Shown one piece after another: positions 35,001-42,129 of a stretch of 64,000 nt of DNA. Under the pieces are notes generated by a model. That model did not search any database and was not told where the DNA came from. It saw only the letters and a program-made list of their open reading frames with translations. The stretch's first letter is position 1. Each line of letters opens with the position of its first letter. This DNA is from CAXXFQ01 sp963674475 (GTDB lineage Bacteria; Planctomycetota; Planctomycetia; Pirellulales; Thermoguttaceae): the NCBI GenBank assembly GCA_963674475.2, contig CAXXFQ010000009.1, forward strand, positions 248,001 through 312,000, in the 5' to 3' direction. The position numbers and the translations under genes were made by a program.

Positions 35001-35299
35001 ACGACTCGCGTCGCGCGCAGGCGGCGGCCGAGGTGCTTCACGATTTCGCGGCCGAAGGGCACCAGATGTTCGTCTTCACCTGCCACGACCATATCTATCA
35101 GATCTTCCGCTCGCTCGACGTGACGGTCAAGAAGCTCACGAGGCGAGATCAGACTGAATCGGCGACCGAGGTGGACGAAGCGAAATCGAAAAAGAAGGAA
35201 GTCGTCGACCGGCAGACTGCCGACGAGCAGTGGTCTGAAGATCAACAGCCGCCGTGGGAAGAAGAGGACGACGACGATTACGAGACCGAAGCAGCCTGA
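32060..35299 (+). CDS. SbcC/YhaN-like AAA ATPase with central membrane helices
   Basis: A 1079-residue SMC/Rad50-type ATPase. Residues 1-180 hold the N-terminal half-site: KIDGFGVWNRLELDGL and Walker A YGLNEAGKTTLLQFLRSMLYG, then an HLFAVGLEELQELG motif typical of YhaN. Two long coiled-coil arms flank a hydrophobic pair of helices (about residues 477-532, ALIGLGLVFVVGIVSALAGF and the following stretch), as also seen in YhaN-like proteins. The C-terminus has the signature LSRGTREQLFLALRMAL, Walker B LPLILDDVLVNYDSRR and FTCHDH. An acidic tail ends it. It probably acts with the phosphoesterase on DNA ends, perhaps at the membrane. Confidence 0.85.
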   Translation: MKINSLKIDGFGVWNRLELDGLSDQLSVFYGLNEAGKTTLLQFLRSMLYGFSPERSRYLPPVHGGRPGGGLVLSGSGGLYELSRYDDQRDDDEPARAIVLSPDGTRGGESTLAQLLCEIDETTFNHLFAVGLEELQELGTLSDTDAAALLFRLSAGMDRVSLVETIQALEDSRNRQFRDDGRPCQIRQLLEQRDRLHEEIDAFGSLLDQHARLVHQRSMLDRQIAESEKQKDQVQQEASLLEMAITLRDPWRRREELREQLAAMDLSEAVASDLSPERMLKRFKHIARSARKHQEQIRTLDEKRKSLRREASGLKVNRPLLREAPRIHALREQADWVERLDQRIDELHEERVETEKQLENETRQLGIESMADPVGFLARRDLSPLRRPGQVLTRRRREQSKAETEWEACRRTAAERDAEINALLADQGETELSDAIGRTGNLVAQLRRRIQLDRRLDQLRDNFKSLDRQCHDLLEGQLLPASALIGLGLVFVVGIVSALAGFFLPASIVGRLGWPLALLGLLGTATATTIKVLLERTNAAKLRACQEQLDAVSSQLRQARSESDQLDETLPESADPSPVRLEQAEERLRALEAISPLDARRQTARRELETAEAHYTETTEAFEAAQKRWADSNRAAGLPEHLSVKQVQQLSERADHLVQLARRVDRCREEETQRQDERDGLVQRIRRLAEETGMRAEADHPADMLRELLEALAHHESLDKKRRGLREEDKKFHRRRTKHEKRIRVWKRRRRSLLEELGIRHESQLEQQAQREAEAKTLREELNQVQTTIATAIGPKVSEDRLAVYLETSDEQIEQQWDESENQVKALEEKLKQMLQEQGEIAAQVKSLASDRRPSQKRLELASVEKRLDEAIRQWQVQTMTTELLTRIKKLYEKTRQPETLQDASDYLKRMTLGHYVRVWTPLGEDLLYVDDNEGNTLTVESLSRGTREQLFLALRMALVGSYARRGVQLPLILDDVLVNYDSRRAQAAAEVLHDFAAEGHQMFVFTCHDHIYQIFRSLDVTVKKLTRRDQTESATEVDEAKSKKKEVVDRQTADEQWSEDQQPPWEEEDDDDYETEAA

Positions 35300-35460
35300 G
35301 GAAATGAAAAACAAAGAAACAAAAAAAGAGGGATTGCAAAGCAATCCCGGTCCAAAAAGTTTTTGAGGGGAGAGTTTGAGAGGGGACAATTTTCAAAATG
35401 TCCCCTCTCATTCAATAAACACTGGTGACGGCAAAGCCGTCACTCCTTTTTTCTTTTCTT
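35300..35460 (+). repeat. Composite stem-loop element, copy C (3' end of the SbcC-like gene)
   Basis: Follows the stop directly, plus orientation: A-rich tract, hairpin X GGGATTGC-AAA-GCAATCCC (35330-35348), GGTCCAAAAAGTTTTTG, hairpin Y GAGAGGGGACA/TGTCCCCTCTC (35378-35409), hairpin Z GTGACGGC-AAA-GCCGTCAC (35425-35443) and a T-rich tail CTCCTTTTTTCTTTTC. The last stem plus tail looks like a Rho-independent terminator. Confidence 0.85.
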
Positions 35461-35469
35461 TTTGGCTCT

Positions 35470-35674
35470 ACCAATTTTTACGAATTAGGGGAAACCTTTC
35501 TGAAGAAAGTTTCCCCTAAAACCCCTTCCAAAAACTTCTTTGTAGGTGCTTCCGCACCGCTGGTTAAACCCGCTCCCGTTGGTCGGCGGCTAGGAGCCGC
35601 AACCGGACTGGTGCTTCCGCACCGCTGGTTAAACCCGCTCCCGTTGGTCGCTGGTATCGAGCAAGAAAAAAACC
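35470..35674 (-). repeat. Composite stem-loop element, copy F (3' end of the RPY-rich gene)
   Basis: Directly follows the stop of the gene at 35675 on the minus strand. It holds two copies of a module with GACCAACGGGAGCGGGTTTA and a hairpin GGTGC-GGAA-GCACC (35610-35623 and 35545-35558). The two copies form a perfect 41-base direct repeat (35545-35585 and 35610-35650), with another stem GCGGCT/AGCCGC between them. The end has AAGAAGTTTTTGG and hairpin Y of type AGGGGAAAC/GTTTCCCCT (35487-35517). It meets copy C tail to tail. Confidence 0.8.
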
Positions 35675-36949
35675 TCACTCCACTTGCGGTACGGTTACTT
35701 CGGTCGACGGTTCATTCAGTGGCATCCCGACGTCAATCGCCTGCTGTTTGGTCAGGCGGCGTAGCTGCCAAATCTCGCCCGTCTTGTCGTCGAAAATAAC
35801 CAGAACCGGACCACTGGCTTCCGTCAGTTCTTTCAGGCTTGTCTCCATAAGGATTCCCCCTTCGTCGATCCGCCAGGCGGCCCGTTGCGATTTCGAATCG
35901 ACCGCGCCGGTCAAGGGAGAGGTGACCTCGGCCGACCGGTTGTGGTAAGTCCCCGCGATTCGACCCGCCTTACTGATCGCCAGTTGGACACTCACGTCGA
36001 TCTCGGCCGAGTCGTCCGACACGACGCCAAAGATGCCAACGGGCATCCACTCGTCGATCGGTTCTTCAGCCCCGATCATGTTCCCCCGATCGGCCAGCGC
36101 CGTGATCTCGTCGATTCGAGATGAGACGTCGACCGTCGTCGGGGTCTCGGGGATTGTGCCTTTTCCGGTTTGCTCGACGGCCCCTTCGCCCAAGATGAGC
36201 GTCTCGGGATACGGCTCCATCGTTTCGGTGGTGTAGTAGTACGACGGGTAGGAATAGTCATAGACGATCGGCTCGGTCGCTCGAGCGCCCACCCAGCCGG
36301 CCAGCGCGCCCCAGGAACTCCAAACCCAAGGGCGATAGGTGTAGTATCGCCAATGACGGTACGGGTAATAGGGCCTATACGGCCGATAATAAGGGTGCCA
36401 ACCTCGGGCCGGGCGGTATCCGGCATGCCATCGAACGGCCGGGCGATAGGCGCGTCTTGGACCGATTCCCGGCCGATATCCCGGACGCGGACCCACGTAG
36501 CGTCGGACGGCCGGGCGTCTGCCGTATCGGATGCTTGGGGGGGCGACTCCCTGACGGGTGATCCCCGGACGGACGAGCCCTCGCCGACTGCCCGGCGTGG
36601 GACGAACGATTCCCGGTCGGACAATATCCGCAGGTCGGGAAACCCCGGGCCGAACTACTCCCGTTCGAAATCTTTCGGGGCGTACCGCAGGTAACGGACG
36701 TGTTACGGGAATTCTTCTGCGTACGGCGGGGCCGCTCCCCCCGCCACCACCGCGGCGGCGACGTTGGGCAAACGTGTCGGCCGAGGCCACGGGGGACTCT
36801 TCCTCTATCACGTTCGACGGCAATCCGTTCGACAAGGCCGAGCTCGTCGCTGTCGAGTTGGTCCACGGGTCCAGCAGTTTTTTTATTTCAACCGGGTCGC
36901 TCATGGCGAAACCGGCGATCAAGACAATCGCTATTTGAGACCAGACCAT
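35675..36949 (-). CDS. Secreted Arg/Pro/Tyr-rich protein
   Basis: A 424-residue protein. The start ATG at 36949 has GGAG 8 bases upstream and begins a short signal peptide (MVWSQIAIVLIAGFAMS). Residues about 65-215 are extremely rich in Arg, Pro, Gly, Tyr and Trp, with recurrent VRPGI/V, YRPxxR and YRPYRPYYPYRHWRYY, ending in a single hydrophobic patch (WGALAGWVGAR). The last 150 residues form a globular domain (VGIFGVVSDDSAEIDVSVQLAIS, QRAAWRIDEGG). Similar proteins in planctomycetes have been labelled mu-protocadherin-like, without proven function. An envelope or matrix role is inferred. Confidence 0.6.
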   Translation of the reverse strand: MVWSQIAIVLIAGFAMSDPVEIKKLLDPWTNSTATSSALSNGLPSNVIEEESPVASADTFAQRRRRGGGGGSGPAVRRRIPVTRPLPAVRPERFRTGVVRPGVSRPADIVRPGIVRPTPGSRRGLVRPGITRQGVAPPSIRYGRRPAVRRYVGPRPGYRPGIGPRRAYRPAVRWHAGYRPARGWHPYYRPYRPYYPYRHWRYYTYRPWVWSSWGALAGWVGARATEPIVYDYSYPSYYYTTETMEPYPETLILGEGAVEQTGKGTIPETPTTVDVSSRIDEITALADRGNMIGAEEPIDEWMPVGIFGVVSDDSAEIDVSVQLAISKAGRIAGTYHNRSAEVTSPLTGAVDSKSQRAAWRIDEGGILMETSLKELTEASGPVLVIFDDKTGEIWQLRRLTKQQAIDVGMPLNEPSTEVTVPQVE

Positions 36950-37111
36950 CGGTTCGTCTCCTTCGACGCGGGGAGGGATTCGTTGAGAGGGCTTCGAAAA
37001 TGAAACGCCTCTTTACGAAACCATAGACCAACCGTCGGAAGGACAAACCGATACTCCAAGAAAGCCACCTCGTCGCCCGAAGTCGGGGGGAATTACGGGA
37101 GGATGCCGGGT

Positions 37112-38239
37112 TCAATCGTGCGACTTGTCCCGATTTTCTGTCTCCGGGAGTTTCTCCCCCGCAGGGATCAGGTCGATGACGGTCAACTCCGGGCGACAAA
37201 GGAATCGGACCCGCGCGTGGTTGCCCCGTTCCATGCCGACGCCGCGGGAGACAACCAGCCGCCCTCCGTCGAGCAATTCGGTCATTCCGGCCGCCCACTC
37301 TCGCGGGACGTGACTGTTGGTAATGATCGGAACCAACCAGGGCGTCCGAAACCAGGGAACGCGGATCTGGCCGCCGTGGGTGTGTCCAGCCAACATCAAA
37401 TCGGCGTCGATTCCGCCTCGGACGTAGGTGGGCGAGTGACCGAGGACCACATGAAACCGGTCCGGGTCGGGCCGTTTGACGACCGTGTTCAACCGGAACG
37501 AGTCTCGCATCGACAGACAGGTCAGGTCGATCCCGGCCGTTTGAAACGTGTTGGTGAAGTTGGAAGCTTCAATCGGCAAGTCCTTGAAAAGGGGCTTCCA
37601 CGGATAGTACACCTCGAGATTGCCCTTGACGGCGTAAATCCCTTCCGGAACCTTCGGTACCATCTCTTGTAGCCAATCGGCAAACTGATCTCGCAATCCT
37701 TTCCAGTCGCGAGCCCGGCATTGAAAATAGTCCCCAGCCAAGAGAAGCAGGTCCGGCTTTTCCGCCTCGATCCGTTCGAAAACGCGCCGTTCATAGGGCC
37801 CGATCTGATCGGTTTGAAGATCGGCCAAAACGATCAGCCGAATCGGACGTGTGATTCGCGGGTCCGCGATGCGGTAATGTTTTACTTCCAAGGCGGCCGG
37901 TTCGATCACAAACGCGTCGATGCCGACCAGGACCAGGAAAAGGGCGATTACCGAAGAGCCGAGGGCCAGAATTCGATCGGTTCGCCGCAAGACGAAGGCC
38001 GAGACGAGGAACCAAGAGGTCAGATGTCCGAACAAGAAAAACGATCCGGTCAACGTTATATTGCCGGGTTGCCGGGAAAAATGGGCCACGACCAGCGCCG
38101 AGACGATCAAGGCCACGAAGCCGGAAAAGAGCCAACCCTTCAAACTGGGCCATCGTCGAATTGCCCAAATAAAACCGACATCGACCGGCAGCATGGCCAG
38201 ATTGAAAAGCACCAAGTGCTGCGTATTCCAGAACGTCAC
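37112..38239 (-). CDS. Membrane-anchored metallophosphoesterase (YkuE/YaeI-like)
   Basis: A 375-residue protein with four N-terminal membrane helices (to about residue 120) and a calcineurin-like phosphoesterase domain. Motifs in order: IVLADLQTDQIG (normally DLHxG, so the first His is missing), LLLLAGDYF (intact), YAVKGNLEVYYPW (normally GNHD), VVLGHSPTYV and LAGHTHGGQIRVPW (intact). Related enzymes cleave UDP-diacylglucosamine or other phosphoesters. The changes suggest altered metal binding. The start is a GTG at 38239, chosen as the longest frame beginning with a membrane helix. No operon partner is visible. Confidence 0.75.
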   Translation of the reverse strand: MTFWNTQHLVLFNLAMLPVDVGFIWAIRRWPSLKGWLFSGFVALIVSALVVAHFSRQPGNITLTGSFFLFGHLTSWFLVSAFVLRRTDRILALGSSVIALFLVLVGIDAFVIEPAALEVKHYRIADPRITRPIRLIVLADLQTDQIGPYERRVFERIEAEKPDLLLLAGDYFQCRARDWKGLRDQFADWLQEMVPKVPEGIYAVKGNLEVYYPWKPLFKDLPIEASNFTNTFQTAGIDLTCLSMRDSFRLNTVVKRPDPDRFHVVLGHSPTYVRGGIDADLMLAGHTHGGQIRVPWFRTPWLVPIITNSHVPREWAAGMTELLDGGRLVVSRGVGMERGNHARVRFLCRPELTVIDLIPAGEKLPETENRDKSHD

Positions 38240-38515
38240 GATTTCGACCTAGTCCTGATGAGAAGAAAAGAAAAGCGAATCAAAAAGGGCCCTTTTTCTC
38301 TGGGGGTAAAACCCGTGACGGACCTTTTGAAGAGGAACCAATTCAGCATACCCCAAGGGGCTCGAGTGCCCAAGGGCAAAATCAATACGGCTGCTGCGCC
38401 TTGTCGCGAAACGCCGCGAAGCTTATCATGAAAAAGGGGCCGCCCCAAACGGGGTTCCCTTCATTGTAGCTCAAAAACCCTTCCTCATACCAAATACCAA
38501 AATCCGCAGATCGCC

Positions 38516-39322
38516 ATGAACTTCATCGACCCCCATATTCATATCGCGTCACGAACCACCGACGACTTGGCCCTGATGGCCCAAATGGGCTGCCGCATGG
38601 TCGGCGAACCGGCCTTCTGGATGGGGTTCGATCGTAGCGGCTTGAGCAGCTTCCGCGATTACTTTCGTCAACTGACCGAGTGGGAGCCCCGCCGATGTAC
38701 CAACGCGGGCATCCGCCATTTCGCCTGGATGGGGATCAACGCCAAGGAGGCCGAAGACGTGGGGTTCGCCAAGGAGGTGATCGGCCTGTTGCCGGAGTTC
38801 CTCGAGCGCGAAACGGTCCTCGGGATCGGCGAGATCGGCCTGCACAAATGCACCAAGAACGAGATGGCAACCCTCGAACGGCTCGTCGACCTGGCCCTGT
38901 CGCGCGGCGAGTTGATGTTGTTCCATACGCCCCATCTGGAGGATAAGTTCAAAGGAACGAAACTTATCCTCGATCTTTTGCGAAACGATCCGCGTACCGA
39001 TCCGACCCGGGTGCTGATCGACCACCTCGAAGAACACACGATCCGGCTGGCGCTGGACGAAGGCTATTGGGGCGGCGTGACCCTTTACCCGACGACCAAG
39101 TGCACCCCGGACCGGATGGTCGATCTGATCGAACTCTACGGCACCGATCGGTTGACGGTCAACTCGTCGGCCGACTGGGGCCCGTCGAACCCGTTTGCGG
39201 TGCCCGACTTCATGGCCGCGATGCGCCGTCGTGGCCACGACGAGGCCACCACCGAACAGTTGGTCTACCACAACCCGATCCGGTTCTGGAATCAAAGCCG
39301 CAACGTCAAAATCGAAGTGTAA
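38516..39322 (+). CDS. TatD-family metal-dependent hydrolase (EboB-like)
   Basis: A 268-residue TIM-barrel amidohydrolase. The metal ligands are in place: FIDPHIHI (HxH), GIGEIGLHK (Glu), LMLFHTPH (His), LIDHLEEHT (His) and NSSADWGPSNP (Asp). The SRTTDDLALMAQMGC and EPAFWMGF segments recall the TatD-like hydrolases found in ebo gene clusters, but no other ebo gene is in the window. General TatD enzymes are nucleases; the substrate here is unknown. The ATG at 38516 gives the normal opening MNFIDPHIH, with no strong Shine-Dalgarno sequence. Confidence 0.82.
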   Translation: MNFIDPHIHIASRTTDDLALMAQMGCRMVGEPAFWMGFDRSGLSSFRDYFRQLTEWEPRRCTNAGIRHFAWMGINAKEAEDVGFAKEVIGLLPEFLERETVLGIGEIGLHKCTKNEMATLERLVDLALSRGELMLFHTPHLEDKFKGTKLILDLLRNDPRTDPTRVLIDHLEEHTIRLALDEGYWGGVTLYPTTKCTPDRMVDLIELYGTDRLTVNSSADWGPSNPFAVPDFMAAMRRRGHDEATTEQLVYHNPIRFWNQSRNVKIEV

Positions 39323-39374
39323 TAACGCCAGAAAAAAGGGAAAGGGAGGCCGGAGCGCTTCCGCGGTTTGGTCT

Positions 39375-40406
39375 TTAATGATTCCCCTTTTTCATCGACC
39401 CTGTGCCGAGAGCTGCTTCGATAAATTCGTACGCCTGCTCACGAATTTTCGGCGGGAAATCGTGGACGCAATGGGGATAGACCACTTGAAAACGGTCCTC
39501 CGCGTGAAACGCCCGATAGGCCGGTCGAACCTTTTCTTCGGCCTTCTTCACGCCCCGATAGTCGAAATTGTCATCGCCCGTGGGGGAGTTCGAAAAGACC
39601 CACCTCGGGGCCAACGCCGCGAGAAGCTGGTCGAAATCAAACGGGACGCGTGCCGGGTCGCAATCGAAGCGGGTCTTTAAAAGCGGCATGTAATCATCGC
39701 TGGCCCAGGACTTCAAATTGCCGCCGTAGTAGTCGGGAAACGGCGTCCAACCGCAACTGGTGACCACCACCTTCAGACGCGGGTCAAACGCGGCGACGAA
39801 CAGGCTGTTGTGGCCGCCGAGCGAATGACCGATCACGGCCAGCCGGTCCGGGTCGACCTCGTCGAGCGAAACCAACAGGTCGACGCAGCGTAGATGGTTA
39901 AAAATTCCCTTCATCGTCGCCGACTGATACCCGGCCTTTCGCCAGTCGATCTTTTGATATTCTCCCATGTTCAGATAATCCGGCGCGATGACAACGTGGC
40001 CACGCCGGGCCAGTTCGGCCGCATAGGAGCGGTTCTTTTTGGGGCTCTCGGCCGAGATTACCTTCTTCCCGATTCGAACGTGGGTCGAGTGCAGCGCGAG
40101 AATACCCGCGCGGCGTTGGCCCGGCTCGATCTTCTTCGGTAAATACAGATGGGCCGGAAGCCGATCGCCCGTTTCGGGTTCGAGGATCAAATGTTTCCGC
40201 AGATAGGTCCCCCGATCGACGGTCTTGGTCACCTCGAACTTCGGCGGTCGTGACGGGTCACGCGCGGGCAACGGTCCCATGGCCGCTTCCATCCCGGACC
40301 GGACCGTTTCCAATGCCTCCGAAGCGCCTTCCGCAACCGCGAAAAACAAAAATATTCCGATCGTTCCCGAGGCGAGCCAAAGGGAAAGGCGTAAAAAACG
40401 TTTCAT
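39375..40406 (-). CDS. Secreted alpha/beta hydrolase (dienelactone-hydrolase-like esterase)
   Basis: A 343-residue exported enzyme. The ATG at 40406 is preferred over one 15 bases upstream because GAGGA precedes it and the product begins with a signal peptide (MKRFLRLSLWLASGTIGIFLFF). The hydrolase core shows the nucleophile elbow VIGHSLGGHNS, an oxyanion region ILALHSTHVRIG and a late CVHDFP with the catalytic His. The RLPAHLYLPKK segment is common in acetyl-xylan or dienelactone-type esterases of planctomycetes. The probable substrate is an ester in plant- or algae-derived polymer, which is inference only. Confidence 0.78.
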   Translation of the reverse strand: MKRFLRLSLWLASGTIGIFLFFAVAEGASEALETVRSGMEAAMGPLPARDPSRPPKFEVTKTVDRGTYLRKHLILEPETGDRLPAHLYLPKKIEPGQRRAGILALHSTHVRIGKKVISAESPKKNRSYAAELARRGHVVIAPDYLNMGEYQKIDWRKAGYQSATMKGIFNHLRCVDLLVSLDEVDPDRLAVIGHSLGGHNSLFVAAFDPRLKVVVTSCGWTPFPDYYGGNLKSWASDDYMPLLKTRFDCDPARVPFDFDQLLAALAPRWVFSNSPTGDDNFDYRGVKKAEEKVRPAYRAFHAEDRFQVVYPHCVHDFPPKIREQAYEFIEAALGTGSMKKGNH

Positions 40407-40755
40407 GGCGGGGGTCCTCATTTTCGGGCCGGCAAAAAGGGAGGGGCAAAGCAGGGCCTCTTTATCATAATAAATTCCCCTCCTTCTTCAAACGACTGGT
40501 CCTTTCCGGCAATTTGAGAAAACGAATGGGCTTTTCCCGGAACGGCACGGCTCTAATAGGGGGTGCAATATCAGGATGTACCCCATTCAAGGACTGCCCA
40601 GACTGATTACGGTATGCTAGACTGAGAAGGTTTGTTTCCAGCGGTGGGGCTCTTGAGGCATGACCTCCGAGAGGGGGGCCCCTTAGTGGGTAGTTTTAGG
40701 CCACCGGCCGGGCCATCGACCGATTCGCGTCCATTTTTTTGCGGAAAACGCAGCC
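40407..40755. other. Divergent intergenic region, mgtE leader
   Basis: About 350 bases between the esterase and mgtE. The 5' part is AT-rich. The 3' part holds the leader hairpin listed separately. No M-box riboswitch consensus was recognised. Confidence 0.4.
40646..40682 (+). promoter_or_regulatory. Structured leader upstream of mgtE
   Basis: GGGGC/GCCCC closes an inner CTCT/AGAG and GAGG/CCTC stem with a CATGA loop. It lies 73-110 bases before the mgtE start. It could be a terminator, a pause hairpin or part of a magnesium-sensing leader; there is no following T-run. Confidence 0.35.
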
Positions 40756-42117
40756 ATGACCAATACACTCTATTTGCCCGAACTGCGCGAAATGCTGGCC
40801 GAGAACAACGCCCAGGAGATGGCCCACTTCTGTACGGCGCTCCACCCGGCGCGTACGGCCGAATTCATGGGAGGCCTGGAAGCCGACGAGGCGTGGGCCG
40901 TGCTGCGCCATGCCGACATGGAGCTGCGGGTTCAGATCTTTTGTTTCTTCGAAGAAGAAAAGAAGATCGAGATCGCCGAAACGGTCAATCGTAAGGAGAT
41001 GGCCGAACTGATCGCCGAGATGCCGCCGGACGAGCGGGTCGACCTGTTGGAAGAAGTCGACTCGACTGTGGTCAGCGAGCTTCTGGAACTGGTCCCGGCC
41101 GACGAACGGCGTGACATCCAACGCCTAAGCGCCTATCCGGAAGGGACCGCCGGCGCGGTCATGACGACCGAGTTCGCCCGCTTGAATGAAGACTGGACGG
41201 TCGACCAGGCGATCAAGGAAATCCGACGTCAGGCAAAACGTCTCGAAACGGTATACTATCTTTACGTGGTCGACGAAGAAGACCATCTACGAGGTCTGGT
41301 TTCGTTCCGCCAACTGGTTACGGCGATGGGACGCAAGGACACGATCGTTCGTGACCTGATGGAGCGGGACCTGGTGACCGTTCACGTCAACAACGACCAA
41401 GAGGAGGTGGCCGACAAGGTGGCTCACTTCGACCTGTTGGCGATCCCCGTGGTCGATGACGAACATCGGATGATCGGGATCATCACGCACGACGACGTGA
41501 TCGACGTTGTCCTCGAGGAGGCGGAAGAAGACGCGTACAAGGCGGTCGGTGTCGCACCGCTGGAGGTCGGCTACATGGAAACCGATCTGGGGGCGTTGAT
41601 CTGGAAGCGGGGGGTCTGGCTGACCGTTCTTTTCTTCGGCGCCCTTTTGACGGCGTTCACGTTGCAAGGGTACGACGAGGTGATCCAAAAAACGCCCTGG
41701 CTGGTCATCTTCATCCCGCTCATTATTTCCACGGGAGGCAACTCGGGCAACCAATCGGCCACGCTGATCATCACCGCCCTGACCCGCGGAAACGTCACGC
41801 CGAGAGACTGGTTCCGCGTGGTTCGACGCGAATTGACCATGGGACTCGTTTTTGGCGGCGCCTTGGGAATGGTCGGTTTTTTCTGTGCACTGTGGATGAC
41901 GCCGAGTGTCATCTATGCGTTTGAAATACCGATAACCCTGTTGCTGGTCGTCTTATGCGGTACGCTCTTCGGCTCGTGCCTCCCGCTGTTGTTTGAACGA
42001 TTGGAGCTCGACCCGGCCGTGATGAGCAACCCTTTCGTCGCCGGGTTGATCGACGTTTTCGGGATTTTGATCTACATGAACATTCACCTGTTTTTCACCC
42101 GGTTGGCGGCCTATTGA
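40756..42117 (+). CDS. mgtE: MgtE-family magnesium transporter
   Basis: A 453-residue Mg2+ channel of the inner membrane. The domains are all visible: an N-domain of helical repeats (residues 1-130), two CBS domains (about 135-260; GAVMTTEFARL, GLVSFRQLV, VRDLMERDLVTVH, IPVVDDEHRMIGII) that sense cytosolic Mg2+, the plug helix and five membrane helices from about residue 285. The pore signature ISTGGNSGNQSATLII is intact, and the last helices contain the PFVAGLIDVFGILIY motif. The start ATG at 40756 follows a structured leader. It converges with cheB at 12 bases. Confidence 0.95.
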   Translation: MTNTLYLPELREMLAENNAQEMAHFCTALHPARTAEFMGGLEADEAWAVLRHADMELRVQIFCFFEEEKKIEIAETVNRKEMAELIAEMPPDERVDLLEEVDSTVVSELLELVPADERRDIQRLSAYPEGTAGAVMTTEFARLNEDWTVDQAIKEIRRQAKRLETVYYLYVVDEEDHLRGLVSFRQLVTAMGRKDTIVRDLMERDLVTVHVNNDQEEVADKVAHFDLLAIPVVDDEHRMIGIITHDDVIDVVLEEAEEDAYKAVGVAPLEVGYMETDLGALIWKRGVWLTVLFFGALLTAFTLQGYDEVIQKTPWLVIFIPLIISTGGNSGNQSATLIITALTRGNVTPRDWFRVVRRELTMGLVFGGALGMVGFFCALWMTPSVIYAFEIPITLLLVVLCGTLFGSCLPLLFERLELDPAVMSNPFVAGLIDVFGILIYMNIHLFFTRLAAY

Positions 42118-42129
42118 TAAAACGGTCGG

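Noticed and set aside
40422..40755. Possible M-box or yybP-ykoY riboswitch before mgtE
   Set aside because: Consensus core sequences were not found; only a hairpin could be supported.
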